From: JAVVEG01 sp041751425
GTDB taxonomy: Bacteria > Pseudomonadota > Gammaproteobacteria > Pseudomonadales > Pseudohongiellaceae
Direction: 5' to 3'
DNA length: 64,000 bases
NCBI GenBank assembly: GCA_041751425.1
Contig: JBGSXL010000008.1
Span: 1-64,000 of the forward strand
Shown: one piece after another, positions 25,567 to 35,144 of the stretch
Layout of the letters: every line of letters begins with the position of its first letter
Position numbering within the stretch: the first letter of the stretch is position 1
Translations under genes and position numbers: made by a program
Notes under the pieces: generated by a model
The model's database searches: none
What the model was told of the DNA's origin: nothing
Seen by the model: the letters and a program-made list of their open reading frames with translations, nothing else

Positions 25567-27045
25567 ATGATGCTAATCTGGTCACGTCGCAAATGGTGGC
25601 TGATTGCCGGATTGATTTTGGCGATGACCACCAGTGCCAGTCTGATTTTTGCTTTGCCGAACTTGTACCGTGGCTCAACAACCGTGTTGGTGGGTCAGGA
25701 TGCAATCGTCGGCGCTTTTATTTCCGATGGAAGTACCAGTCAGTTGGATCAACGCTTACACGTCATCCGTCAGGAGTTGCTGAGCAGACAGCAACTGTTG
25801 TCGTTGATCGAGCGTTTCAATCTATATGACGGTCTGCGTCAGACAGTGCCCACAGAAGCATTGTTGGATCGCATGCGCAGGGATATCCATATTTCTCAAT
25901 CCACCACCAGTCAGGTCAGTCAGCAACGGGGTCAGTCGGCGCCGATGGAAGTACGTATCGGCTATCAGGGCTGGTCCGCGTACGAAGTAGCGGAGATAGC
26001 AAACGCGTTGGCCGATACGTATCGCGAAAAATATGAAGGTATTCGTGTTGGTCAGGCGAACCGCACAACAGATTTTCTGCGCGAACAACTGAGTGAGGTA
26101 GAAGCCAGGCTACGAGCAAAAGAGTTGGAGATCAACGAATTCCGCAATGAAAATCTGGGACAACTGCCCCAGCAGGAAAGCATAAATCTGGCGTCGCTGG
26201 AGCGCCTCAATACCGATCTGCGCTTGAACGGAGAGCGCCAGATACAACTGTTGAATCGACCAAATCGAGACTCGGCGGGTGAGTTTCGTGCAGTCGTGGG
26301 TACGGCTGGAGAATCACGTCTGGAATTGTTGCGCCGTGAACTGAGCGTGATGAGTGCTCGCTACAACGAACAGCATCCTGGCATGATCCGTATGCGCAAT
26401 GAAATTCGTCAACTTGAATCAGCGCAGGCCTCCCCCCAGAACACCAACACAGTCGCTCCCTCTATCAGTGTTACTGAAGAACACTTGAAACTTCGCGATG
26501 AAGACATTCGGTTGCGTGCTGCGATAGCGTCGTTGCAGCAGCGTCTGCAATTGTCGCCTGAAATCGAGCAGGCTCTCACACAGATGAATAACTCATACAA
26601 CGCCATTCGTGAGGAACACCTTTCGCTGTTACGTCGTTATCAGGATGCCCGCCTTGCCCAGTCGTTGGAGTCGCAACAGACACAACAGTTCCAGGTATTG
26701 GAGATGGCGTTGCCACCTAGTCTGGCCGCAGCCCCCAATCGTCTGCAGCTCATGATCACGGCTCTTGTGCTGACCGTCGGTGGATTGGCGGCGCTGGTCT
26801 TTGTGCTGGAGCAAATGGGGCAAAACTTTCACACTGCAGGCGAGCTCAGGAACTTCAGTTCCGTTCCGGTGATCGCCAGCATTAGTCACTTGTATACATC
26901 AAGTGAACGTATCAAAGGAGGCATTCTCACCATGACAGTTGTCATTCTTTATGTACTCAGCCTGCTGGCGCTGGCGTACTTCATGTACAGCAATGGACAA
27001 ACAGCAAAAGGTCTGGTCTGGCTGGCGGCGGGTGATTATGTCTGA
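25567..27045 (+). CDS. Wzz-type polysaccharide chain-length determinant protein
   Basis: About 492 residues from the ATG at 25567; a TTG at 25555 with AGGTGA upstream is equally possible, and the frame is open to 25492. An N-terminal membrane helix (KWWLIAGLILAMTTSASLIF) is followed by a long periplasmic coiled-coil region (about 100-400, with repeated Glu/Leu/Arg heptads). A second helix (LMITALVLTVGGLAALVFVL) comes next, and a third hydrophobic segment near the C-terminus (MTVVILYVLSLLALAYFMY). This is the layout of the GumC/EpsF-type chain-length proteins that work with a separate BY-kinase, which is encoded next and overlaps its stop. Confidence 0.9.
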   Translation: MMLIWSRRKWWLIAGLILAMTTSASLIFALPNLYRGSTTVLVGQDAIVGAFISDGSTSQLDQRLHVIRQELLSRQQLLSLIERFNLYDGLRQTVPTEALLDRMRRDIHISQSTTSQVSQQRGQSAPMEVRIGYQGWSAYEVAEIANALADTYREKYEGIRVGQANRTTDFLREQLSEVEARLRAKELEINEFRNENLGQLPQQESINLASLERLNTDLRLNGERQIQLLNRPNRDSAGEFRAVVGTAGESRLELLRRELSVMSARYNEQHPGMIRMRNEIRQLESAQASPQNTNTVAPSISVTEEHLKLRDEDIRLRAAIASLQQRLQLSPEIEQALTQMNNSYNAIREEHLSLLRRYQDARLAQSLESQQTQQFQVLEMALPPSLAAAPNRLQLMITALVLTVGGLAALVFVLEQMGQNFHTAGELRNFSSVPVIASISHLYTSSERIKGGILTMTVVILYVLSLLALAYFMYSNGQTAKGLVWLAAGDYV

Positions 27046-27742
27046 ACTACCCGCAAAACGCTCTCTGAATTCGCGGCTGGTAAACCTGCTGCGCCCTAAC
27101 TCTGCCGATGCCCAACGCTATGAGCGCTTGCGGCTGGCGGTGGAAAAGATCCCGCACCAGGATGGCGGCGTGGTTGTTGCTATTGCCAGCCCTTCCACCG
27201 GGGAGGGAAAGACACTTACTGCGATAAATCTTGCTGGTGCTCTTGCACAGAACCCAAACAGCAAAGTGGTGCTGATCGAGCTGGATCTGCGCTCCACGCA
27301 AGGCACATTGAAGGATTACCTGGGCGCCAGAAAATGGTCGCCTCAGGGCGTTGTTGATAATGTGCTGGATAATACTGCCGACAACCCGATCGAGTGGGAG
27401 GAGATTGCCCATTTCGTACCAGAGTTCAATCTCACGCTGATTCCATCCGGACGGAAAACCCAATCACCCTATGAAGTTCTGAACTCTCCGCAACTCGAAG
27501 AGCTTATCAGTCAGGCGCGACTTCGCTACGACTACATTATTCTGGATACGCCTCCTGTCACGTTATATCCGGATACGCAGCTGATCTCACGCTGGGTTGA
27601 TCAGTTCATCGTGTTAGTCACGGCGGGAATGACTACACGCAGGCAACTAGCAGAGTGTCTTGATCTTATGGTGCCGGAGAAAGTTCTTGGTTTGGTATTC
27701 AATGGATGCCAACAGACTGATGGCGAACGGTATGTACACTGA
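27038..27742 (+). CDS. BY-kinase-like cytoplasmic ATPase (CpsD/CapB type)
   Basis: 234 residues from the ATG at 27038, overlapping the Wzz stop by eight bases; the open frame before it is not protein-like. Walker A is ASPSTGEGKT (50-59), Walker A' LIELDLRS (79-86), Walker B YIILDTPP. These define bacterial tyrosine kinases that control chain length with their Wzz partner. The usual C-terminal Tyr cluster is absent (the end is DGERYVH, one Tyr), so autophosphorylation there would be limited. It is closest in layout to the kinases of exosortase-type EPS loci. Confidence 0.9.
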   Translation: MSELPAKRSLNSRLVNLLRPNSADAQRYERLRLAVEKIPHQDGGVVVAIASPSTGEGKTLTAINLAGALAQNPNSKVVLIELDLRSTQGTLKDYLGARKWSPQGVVDNVLDNTADNPIEWEEIAHFVPEFNLTLIPSGRKTQSPYEVLNSPQLEELISQARLRYDYIILDTPPVTLYPDTQLISRWVDQFIVLVTAGMTTRRQLAECLDLMVPEKVLGLVFNGCQQTDGERYVH

Positions 27743-28790
27743 GTTGCACAACGAGTCCGTCGCCCGAACTGCTCCTCGCAAACTTTCAGGAAAACGGGTG
27801 CTGATCCTGGGCACTGGTATGTTTGCACTTAAGCTGGCCAACGAAATTTCCACCCGACCACAATGCGGTCTTCGTATAATCGGGCTGGTAGCCGAGCTTG
27901 ATCACAGTAGCGTTCACGCGCTGAATCTGCCTGTATTGGGAGACATCAGTCAACTGCGCAGAATTCTGTTGGAACACAAACCCGAGCGTATCATCGTTAC
28001 GCTGAATGATCAGACTATGGCGCGTCACTGTCACAACCTGGTGGAAGAAAAATTCTTTCGGCAGATTCATGTTGATGATGGCGAAGAATTCTACGAGAAG
28101 CTCACTGGCAAACTGGCCATCGATACGTTGTCGCAGCGGTCCATCATTTACTCCAAGGATTTCCAGCTACCTGTGCTGACTCAGCATTTGTCGCGAGCAC
28201 TGAGTGTTATCTTTGCTTTTGTTGGGCTGATTGTATTAGCTCCGCTCATGTTGTTGATTGCCATTGTGATCAAATTGAATTCTCCGGGACCTGTGATGTT
28301 CGTACAGAAACGAGTCGGAATGGGTAACAGGACGTTCAATCTGCTGAAGTTTCGCACGATGCTTACCACAGCCGAAACAACTTCCGAGTGGGCATGCGAC
28401 AACGAAGCTCGTATTACACGGTCCGGCCGCATACTGCGAAAATTCCGACTCGATGAATTACCGCAGTTCATCAACGTGCTACGCAACGACATGAATATTG
28501 TGGGACCACGTCCGCACCCGGTTTCCAGCTACGAACTGTATGCGCTTGTTTCACGCAACACCCCGGAAAGTGGCGACCAGATTCCTTACTACTATCTACG
28601 CTGCCTGGTACGACCCGGAATCACCGGTTGGGCTCAGGTGAAGTATCGCTACGCGAATGATCTGGGAGAGGAGATCGAAAAACTGCGCTTTGATCTCTAC
28701 TACATCAAACACTATTCGCTGTGGCTCGACGCCAAGATCATGCTGGAAACCATCAAGGTTGTTGTGATGGGTCACGAGCATCGCTACTGA
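27720..28790 (+). CDS. Polyprenyl-phosphate sugar-1-phosphate transferase (priming enzyme), short form
   Basis: 356 residues from ATG 27720 or 352 from 27732; both overlap the kinase gene and neither has a strong ribosome site. A Rossmann-like region (KRVLILGTGMFALKLANEI, then LEHKPERIIVTLND) is followed by one membrane helix (SVIFAFVGLIVLAPLMLLIAI in part) and the catalytic domain: PGPVMFVQKRVG, LLKFRTM, LDELPQFINVLRNDMNIVGP, PGITGWAQV. It moves sugar-1-phosphate to undecaprenyl phosphate to start each repeat unit. The four or five N-terminal membrane helices found in WbaP- or EpsB-like enzymes are missing, so it is a shortened version. Confidence 0.92.
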   Translation: MANGMYTELHNESVARTAPRKLSGKRVLILGTGMFALKLANEISTRPQCGLRIIGLVAELDHSSVHALNLPVLGDISQLRRILLEHKPERIIVTLNDQTMARHCHNLVEEKFFRQIHVDDGEEFYEKLTGKLAIDTLSQRSIIYSKDFQLPVLTQHLSRALSVIFAFVGLIVLAPLMLLIAIVIKLNSPGPVMFVQKRVGMGNRTFNLLKFRTMLTTAETTSEWACDNEARITRSGRILRKFRLDELPQFINVLRNDMNIVGPRPHPVSSYELYALVSRNTPESGDQIPYYYLRCLVRPGITGWAQVKYRYANDLGEEIEKLRFDLYYIKHYSLWLDAKIMLETIKVVVMGHEHRY

Positions 28791-28835
28791 TTACTACCTC
28801 TCCATCCAACAAAACTTACTCTCAGGAACACAGAT

Positions 28836-30275
28836 ATGAGCAATCTAAATCGTGCACAACCCGATGGGCAATACGTCGGTGGCCAACAGCCTGGCGCACA
28901 ACACCTCGGTGCGAAAGACTTCGGCGCCAAAGATCTTATTGCAAAAGACCTTGGCGAAGATGCCTCCAGTTATACACGCTTGGCTGATCGCATTGAGAAT
29001 CGCTCGGCAAGAATTGCGGTTATCGGTCAGGGGTACGTTGGTCTGCCATTGGCAGTAGAGTTCTGCCAGGTGGGTTTCCACGTTACTGGCATTGACATCG
29101 ATAAGGACCGGGTGCGGACATTGAATCGCGGGCAATCGCTAACGCCCGATGTGTCCAGTGACACTCTTTCGGCGTTGTGTACATCGGGATACTACGAAGC
29201 CAGTTGGGATTTCTCCATTCTGCAGAACAGCGATGTCATACTGATCTGTGTACCAACGCCACTGCGTAAATCGAAAGACCCGGACATATCTTATGTTCTG
29301 GCGACGGTGGAAGAAGTAGTAAAACACCTGCGCCCTGGCCAATTGATCATATTGGAGTCAACAACTTATCCCGGTACCACAGAGGAGTTGTTGTTACCTC
29401 TGTTTGAAGCACAATCCCAGGTTGTGGGTGAAGATGTCTTTCTGGCGTTCTCACCTGAGCGTATCGACCCGGGCAATAAACAGTTCACCGTGAAAGATAT
29501 CCCCAAAATTACCGGTGGCGTCACACCAGCCTGTACACAATTGGCAGCGCTATTCTATCGGCAGATTGTAAGTAAGGTTGTGGAGGTCTCCAGCCCTCGC
29601 GTAGCGGAACTGGCCAAGCTTTACGAAAATGTATTTCGCAGTGTGAATATCGCACTGGCGAACGAGTTTTCCCTGATGTGTCGGCAGTTGGGAGTAAACT
29701 CACGCGAAGTCATCGATGCCGCTGCCAGTAAACCTTTCGGTTTCATGCCGTTTTATCCGGGACCCGGAATTGGTGGACATTGTATCCCCATCGATCCTGC
29801 CTATCTCGCTTGGAAAATGAAATTCAGCAACTATCAAGCTCGCTTCATTCCGTTGGCAGAAGAAATCAATCAATCCATGCCGGGACATGTGGTTGATCTG
29901 GTGAGCGAGGCGTTGAATGCACGCAAACTTTGCCTGAATGGCGCCAACGTGCTTGCCATTGGTGTGGCCTACAAACGCGGTGTCGGCGACATTCGTGAAT
30001 CACCAGCTCTGCAGATCATGGACAGCCTGATGAAGCTGGGAGTGAATATCCTCTATTCTGATCCGCACGTGCCGGAGATTGTGCTGGGCGAGCGTAGTTT
30101 TGTGTCGGAACAGGTGAATGCCGCAGTACTTCATAGCGCTGACTGTGTTCTGATACTCACAGACCATCAGGAATTCAACTTTGAACAAATGTTGGTACAT
30201 GCGTCACTGATTGTAGACACGCGCGGCGCTATGCGCGGGCTCACCGGTGGCAACGCCCAGGTGATCAGTCTGTGA
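28836..30275 (+). CDS. UDP-N-acetylhexosamine 6-dehydrogenase (WbpA/TviB-like)
   Basis: 479 residues. NAD-binding motif IAVIGQGYVGLPLAVEF (60-76), catalytic C316 in GPGIGGHCIPIDPAYL, and a C-terminal domain with GVAYKRGVGDIRESPAL. It oxidises the C6 hydroxyl of UDP-GlcNAc (or GalNAc) to the uronic acid in two steps using NAD. The first 45 residues are an unusual extension with a short repeat (LGAKDFGAKDLIAKDLGED). With the C4-epimerase at 49847 it could supply UDP-GalNAcA. CAGGAA stands before the ATG. Confidence 0.92.
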   Translation: MSNLNRAQPDGQYVGGQQPGAQHLGAKDFGAKDLIAKDLGEDASSYTRLADRIENRSARIAVIGQGYVGLPLAVEFCQVGFHVTGIDIDKDRVRTLNRGQSLTPDVSSDTLSALCTSGYYEASWDFSILQNSDVILICVPTPLRKSKDPDISYVLATVEEVVKHLRPGQLIILESTTYPGTTEELLLPLFEAQSQVVGEDVFLAFSPERIDPGNKQFTVKDIPKITGGVTPACTQLAALFYRQIVSKVVEVSSPRVAELAKLYENVFRSVNIALANEFSLMCRQLGVNSREVIDAAASKPFGFMPFYPGPGIGGHCIPIDPAYLAWKMKFSNYQARFIPLAEEINQSMPGHVVDLVSEALNARKLCLNGANVLAIGVAYKRGVGDIRESPALQIMDSLMKLGVNILYSDPHVPEIVLGERSFVSEQVNAAVLHSADCVLILTDHQEFNFEQMLVHASLIVDTRGAMRGLTGGNAQVISL

Positions 30276-30309
30276 TAATAATTACTGCAAGCCGCTATTC
30301 CGTCACACC

Positions 30310-31641
30310 ATGCAAACCTTGAGAGAACAAGAATGGTGGCGAAAAAAGTTACCGGCTAACGTGATACCCTCTGACGTAAATTCGGGCAGTGCAGTTTCCG
30401 GTAATGCAGCTTCTGCACTGCCGCGCTCGGAAAATAACCTGCCTTTCTACGCGCTGCTGATGTTCACATTTATTCTGTTTCTGGCGCCGCAGCAGATTTT
30501 TCCCGTGTTGGCACCACTGCGTATCGCCATGTTGTCTGTTTTGTTAGCGGTGACAACACTGATTGGCAGTCGATTGTCGCAGGGCTTACCCATTCTGCAC
30601 TATCCCGCTGGTGTCGTCTTTGTGCTGTTGCTGGCAATGTGGGCTGTACTGACCATCCCGCTGTCAATGTGGCCGGGCGGTAGTCTGGCGCTGCTCACTG
30701 ACAGATACTTTAAAACAATCATAGTCTTCCTGCTACTAGCCAGTCTGGTCAACAGCACGGCACGCTTGCGTAGTATGTGTCTGGCGTTGGTCCTGATGGC
30801 TGTGCCAATGGCATTCACCGCCATCAGAAACCTGCTTACAGGTGTTACCATGAGCGGGGGTCAGCGGATTATCGGCTACGATGCCCCGCTGGCAGAGAAT
30901 CCGAACGACATGGCGCTACTGATGAACCTGTTACTGCCACTGGCAATAGGGTTCTTTTTGAGCAGCAGGATAAAATGGCGCAAACTTGCATTCGGCGGAT
31001 TAATTGTCCTGATTGTGGTCGCCATCTTTGCAACCTTTTCTCGCGCCGGGTTTCTGACGCTGGCCGTTACCTTTCTGTGTTATTTTTTCCTGCTACGTAA
31101 TCGGCCTGAACGCTACCTGGCACCATTGCTTCTTGTCATCGTAATCATCGCGTTACCGTTGATACCTGGCGACTATGTCGGGCGACTAAGCACTATCACC
31201 AGTATAGAGAGTGATGCAACCAACTCCGCGCAGATTCGCATGCGCGACTACCGTGCTGCCACAAAACTGATGTTCGCAAATCCAATCACTGGAACCGGTG
31301 TGGGTACGAACATGCTCGCCATGAACGAAGAACGAGGTGCTACGTGGACGGAAATTCACAACGTATACCTGACATACTCCGTCGAGCTTGGGTTGCCAGG
31401 TCTGGTTTTGTTTGTGATGTTGTTGATAGTGTCATTTCGCGCTGCGAAAGACATGCAATCCCGCAGCAAGGACCGCCCTGCCAAATTTGAGATGTTCTGT
31501 CTGGCAGAGGGATTGAAGGTCAGCATCATCGCATTCAGCGTTGCCGCGTTCTTTCATCCTGTCGCTTATCACTTTTATTTCTATTACATCGCGGGTCTGG
31601 CTATGGGGCTGACTCAGATTGATCCGGCGCCAGCTAAGTGA
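30310..31641 (+). CDS. Wzy/O-antigen ligase-type polysaccharide polymerase
   Basis: 443 residues with about eleven membrane segments starting near residue 45. A polar N-terminal stretch precedes them. The family loop is visible: APLAENPNDMALLMNLLLPL, SRAGFLTL, then the long periplasmic loop with RMRDYRAATKLMFANPITGT followed by GVGTNML, and WTEIHNVYLTYSVELGLPG, where H of EIHNVYL is the conserved O-antigen ligase-type His. It should polymerise lipid-linked repeat units in the periplasm. Its TGA overlaps the GTG of the next gene. Confidence 0.9.
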   Translation: MQTLREQEWWRKKLPANVIPSDVNSGSAVSGNAASALPRSENNLPFYALLMFTFILFLAPQQIFPVLAPLRIAMLSVLLAVTTLIGSRLSQGLPILHYPAGVVFVLLLAMWAVLTIPLSMWPGGSLALLTDRYFKTIIVFLLLASLVNSTARLRSMCLALVLMAVPMAFTAIRNLLTGVTMSGGQRIIGYDAPLAENPNDMALLMNLLLPLAIGFFLSSRIKWRKLAFGGLIVLIVVAIFATFSRAGFLTLAVTFLCYFFLLRNRPERYLAPLLLVIVIIALPLIPGDYVGRLSTITSIESDATNSAQIRMRDYRAATKLMFANPITGTGVGTNMLAMNEERGATWTEIHNVYLTYSVELGLPGLVLFVMLLIVSFRAAKDMQSRSKDRPAKFEMFCLAEGLKVSIIAFSVAAFFHPVAYHFYFYYIAGLAMGLTQIDPAPAK

Positions 31642-32894
31642 GGTCGAAACTGAAAACACATATGAGACTTGTCACTGCAGAACCACCGCGAGCAGCGTCA
31701 GGACACCCACAGCGCATTCGAATCATGAAAGTGGTCACCAATTTTTCCAGTGGGGGGACTGAGGGTCAGGTAAATAATCTCATCAAAGTACTGGATCATC
31801 AGCGCTTTGATCTTCAGTTTGGTTGCCTGAAGAAGTACGGGCTCTTTCTGGATGAGGTAGAACGCTTGCAGTTGCCAGTTCGAGAGTTTCCTATTTATTC
31901 GTTCTTTCATCCCAAGACGTGGTGGCAATTGTGGAAAATGGCGTCGTTCATGCGCGCGGAACGCATTCAGATTGCACACAGTTATAACTTCTACTCCAAT
32001 GTAATTGCCGTACTTGCCGCGAGGCTCGCCGGTGTACCTGTTGTGCTGGCATCGATCAGGGATCGCGGTATCTACCTGACGCCTATGCAAATGAAAGTAC
32101 AAAAGTGGATCTGCAATCTGGCAGACCGGGTGCTGGTCAATGCCGAATCTATTCGCGACTGGCTGATCCTGCAGGGAGTGCCACAAAAAAAGATTGATCT
32201 CATCAGGAACGGCATCGATCTTTCGTTGTACAAGCAAACAACACAAACCTCTGACATCCGGGAGGAGCTTGGCATCCCGGCAAATGCACGCCTGGTAATA
32301 ATGCTTGCCCGCTTGAATCCTCAAAAAGGAATCAACGAGTTTCTGCGCGCTGCTGCGATAGTGCGGGCTCAGCATCTTGACGTGCACTTCCTGGTGGTGG
32401 GAGACAAGCTGGACTATAAGGATGGCTCTGTTGTCAGCGACGCAGACTATCACCTTTACCTGCATCATCTGACAGAGAATCTGAGAATCAGTCACTGCAC
32501 CTGGTACACCGGTCACCGAACAGATGTGCCTGCGCTTTTGGCACAGTCTTACGTTTCGGTCCTGCCTTCTTATAGCGAAGGTTTGTCAAACTCATTGATC
32601 GAGTCAATGGCAGCCGGGTTGCCCCTTGTCGCCACCAATGTTGGTGGCAATCCGGAGCTCGTCAATCAAGGTGTAAACGGATTTTTGGTGCCTGTGATGG
32701 ACCATGAGGCGTTGGCAGATGCCATCGGCACCATTCTGGATGATGCAGAACTTGCAGCCCGGTTCGGTAATGCTTCCAGACGTCTTTGTGATGAAAGCTT
32801 CTCAATGAGCAAAATGATCGCAACCATTCAGCAGCTCTATGTCAACGAATTGGAGAAACATAATTTCCATTACGATACAAGGAAAGCCAATTGA
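31638..32894 (+). CDS. Glycosyltransferase family 4
   Basis: 418 residues from GTG 31638 (overlapping the wzy stop) or 410 from ATG 31662. GT-B fold: N-terminal acceptor domain starting RIMKVVTNFSSGGTEGQVNN, C-terminal nucleotide-sugar domain with VIMLARLNPQKGINEFLRAA and the EX7E region SYSEGLSNSLIESMAAGLPLV. A retaining transferase adding a sugar to the lipid-linked repeat unit on the cytoplasmic side; the sugar cannot be read from sequence. Confidence 0.92.
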   Translation: MRSKLKTHMRLVTAEPPRAASGHPQRIRIMKVVTNFSSGGTEGQVNNLIKVLDHQRFDLQFGCLKKYGLFLDEVERLQLPVREFPIYSFFHPKTWWQLWKMASFMRAERIQIAHSYNFYSNVIAVLAARLAGVPVVLASIRDRGIYLTPMQMKVQKWICNLADRVLVNAESIRDWLILQGVPQKKIDLIRNGIDLSLYKQTTQTSDIREELGIPANARLVIMLARLNPQKGINEFLRAAAIVRAQHLDVHFLVVGDKLDYKDGSVVSDADYHLYLHHLTENLRISHCTWYTGHRTDVPALLAQSYVSVLPSYSEGLSNSLIESMAAGLPLVATNVGGNPELVNQGVNGFLVPVMDHEALADAIGTILDDAELAARFGNASRRLCDESFSMSKMIATIQQLYVNELEKHNFHYDTRKAN

Positions 32895-34036
32895 CCCATT
32901 TGGTAACGCAATGGATTACCAAAGCAGAGGAATTCAGACCACTCAAGGAAGAATGGAACGAACTGCTGAATAGTAGCCGCTGCAACACGCTGTTCTTGAC
33001 GTGGGAGTGGCAATACACATGGTGGATGAGCTTGGCGGATGAGCGCGCACTGCTCTTATTGACCGTACGGGATGGTGAGAAACTGATAGCCGTGGCGCCT
33101 CTTACTCTGCGTCCTGCCGACTACTCCAGAATGGTGCCGTTTCGGGTGCTGGAATTGATCGGCACGGGAAGTATTGGCTCTGATTATCTGAGCATCATAG
33201 TTCGCACTGGTGATGAAGCAAGAGCGATAGCAGAAATTTGTCGCCACCTGCTTTCCCGCAAGTTCGTGCTGGAAATGGCCAACACCGAACGCAGCTCCAG
33301 CATAATGACTATGGCAGCGCAGGGTATGCGGGACCTGGGTTGCCGCACTGCGCGCCATACTCAGAACTTCAGCCCCTACATTGATCTTACCGGTTTTACC
33401 TGGAGCAGCTATATCAAACGTGAAGGAACGTCCAGTGGAGCGCGTTACAACAAAAAATTAAGAAAACTGCATCGCACGTTCAGAGTAAGTCTCGACAGAA
33501 CAACCACAGAGCAGGAACGAACCAAGGATCTGAAAGCTCTTATCGACCTTCATCTGAAACGCTGGGATGGCAAAGGTGGTACCAACGCATTCAGCACTGC
33601 GGGACTCCGTAGTTTTCACGAAAAATTCAGCTGCATCGCTCTGAAGAACGACTGGTTACGTCTCTATATTCTCAGGCTGGACGGCAAGCCAGCCGCGGCA
33701 GTTTACGGCTTTTATTATCTGGACATCTTCTACTATTACCAGGCTGGTTTTGATCCCCAGTACAGCCAGTTCAGCGTGGGCCTGCTTTCTGTAGGTTTGA
33801 CTTTGGAGCAGGCTTTTGCCGAAGGCGCAAAAGAATACGATCTGCTGCGTGGTGATGAAGGATATAAGTACGCTTGGGCAACTAGTGAACGCGAACTAGT
33901 TTGCCTGCGCATTTATCCGCCGAATTTACAGGGCTATCTCTGCTCGCAGATGATGGAATTACGCAGTGGTATTAAGACTCACATCCTTTCGAAGCCAGCA
34001 GGTGATGACCGTGACAAGTTGCATCCGGCTGGCTAA
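32891..34036 (+). CDS. GNAT/FemAB-like (CelD/BcsL-type) acyltransferase
   Basis: 381 residues from TTG 32891, which overlaps the previous stop (TTGA) and has AAGGAA upstream. The N-terminus LFLTWEWQYTWWMSLADE and the C-terminal half (KLRKLHRTF, LHLKRWDGKGG, RLYILRLDGKPAAAVYGFYY, FDPQYSQFSVG, YDLLRGDEGYKYAWA) match the Acetyltransf_6 family seen in cellulose and EPS loci. It likely transfers an acyl or aminoacyl group to the sugar or a precursor. No signal peptide, so it is cytoplasmic. Confidence 0.88.
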   Translation: MTHLVTQWITKAEEFRPLKEEWNELLNSSRCNTLFLTWEWQYTWWMSLADERALLLLTVRDGEKLIAVAPLTLRPADYSRMVPFRVLELIGTGSIGSDYLSIIVRTGDEARAIAEICRHLLSRKFVLEMANTERSSSIMTMAAQGMRDLGCRTARHTQNFSPYIDLTGFTWSSYIKREGTSSGARYNKKLRKLHRTFRVSLDRTTTEQERTKDLKALIDLHLKRWDGKGGTNAFSTAGLRSFHEKFSCIALKNDWLRLYILRLDGKPAAAVYGFYYLDIFYYYQAGFDPQYSQFSVGLLSVGLTLEQAFAEGAKEYDLLRGDEGYKYAWATSERELVCLRIYPPNLQGYLCSQMMELRSGIKTHILSKPAGDDRDKLHPAG

Positions 34037-34064
34037 TCAAGAATCAATTGCAGGAAAAGGGGCC

Positions 34065-35144
34065 ATGAAGAACTTGCGTATAGAGGTTAAAAGCAGGATT
34101 GCGCAGGCACTCCATGGCACTTCGATGGATAATCTGATTGGTCGAGCCAATGGCGCTTTCGCAAACCCATTGGTGATCTGCTATCACAGAGTAGTACCGA
34201 ATTTCGACGATGCAGCCAGCAGGGCCATGCCTTCTCTGATTGTCGGTACTACCATGTTCGAGAAGCAACTTGATTGGCTCACTCAGCATTTCGATCTCGT
34301 TTCTCTGGATGAAATCCTGCTCAGCTCTGAACGACCATCAACCAGTGAAAAACGTCGAAAGGCTACCATCACGTTCGATGACGGTTATGCAGACTTCTAC
34401 TGGCATGCGCTACCATTGCTGGTAAAAAAGAACATCCCGGCAACGGTGTTCGTTGTAACTGATCTAGTGGGAACTACCGATCTGCAAGTTCACGACGAGC
34501 TGTATTTGTTGCTGTCGCAATGGTTTCAGCAACCAGATCACGCCCAAAACAATCTGGACGATCCTCTTTCTGTGCAGATGGAGGCAGCGTTGGCACGTCA
34601 CTCCGACCCCTACAATGCGGCCCGCTACATACTTGCCAGTTTCTCGCAGCGCGAAGTTATCGCGATGATGAAGTTGTTGCAGATGCGTGTCACTATCTCG
34701 ACCGAGTTTAGAAGGGAATTTCAGTCTCTGGACTGGTCCATGCTGCAATCCATGGTAGAGCAAGGTGTGACAATTGGCTCGCACACGCGTTCGCATGCGT
34801 TGCTGCCACATCACGATCAACAGCGCGTGATCACGGAACTGCGAGAATCATATCAACAACTGGAGTCGGAGCTTGGCTCTCCGCCGAAATTCCTGGCGTA
34901 TCCTGATGGCCAGTTCAATGAGCGCATTGCCAGTGCGGCAGAAACAGCCGGTTACACAGCAGCATTTACCATCTGCAATCACCGCAGTGTCAAATACCCC
35001 CTTTTCTCTATGCCAAGAACCGTACTTTGGGAAAACGCCTGTATGGACCAAGCGGGACAGTTCTCGCCAGCGATCATGGGTTGTCTGGTGAATGGTGTTT
35101 TCAATCGGTCCTCGGGTTGCACACAGGACCATAACGTTTCATGA
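34065..35144 (+). CDS. Polysaccharide deacetylase (NodB homology, CE4)
   Basis: 359 residues from the ATG at 34065, with AGGAAAAGG upstream; the open frame back to 33966 lies inside the previous gene. The NodB motifs are TFDDGYADFY (catalytic and metal Asp) and SHTRSHALL (metal-binding His pair), plus FLAYPDGQFNERI near the C-terminus. An insert of about 90 residues separates the first two motifs. It removes N-acetyl groups from hexosamine. No signal peptide was seen, so it may act on the lipid-linked repeat unit in the cytoplasm. Confidence 0.9.
   Translation: MKNLRIEVKSRIAQALHGTSMDNLIGRANGAFANPLVICYHRVVPNFDDAASRAMPSLIVGTTMFEKQLDWLTQHFDLVSLDEILLSSERPSTSEKRRKATITFDDGYADFYWHALPLLVKKNIPATVFVVTDLVGTTDLQVHDELYLLLSQWFQQPDHAQNNLDDPLSVQMEAALARHSDPYNAARYILASFSQREVIAMMKLLQMRVTISTEFRREFQSLDWSMLQSMVEQGVTIGSHTRSHALLPHHDQQRVITELRESYQQLESELGSPPKFLAYPDGQFNERIASAAETAGYTAAFTICNHRSVKYPLFSMPRTVLWENACMDQAGQFSPAIMGCLVNGVFNRSSGCTQDHNVS

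Noticed and set aside
31698..32516. 272-residue minus-strand open frame
   Set aside because: Fully antisense to a clear GT4 glycosyltransferase; no family features or ribosome site.
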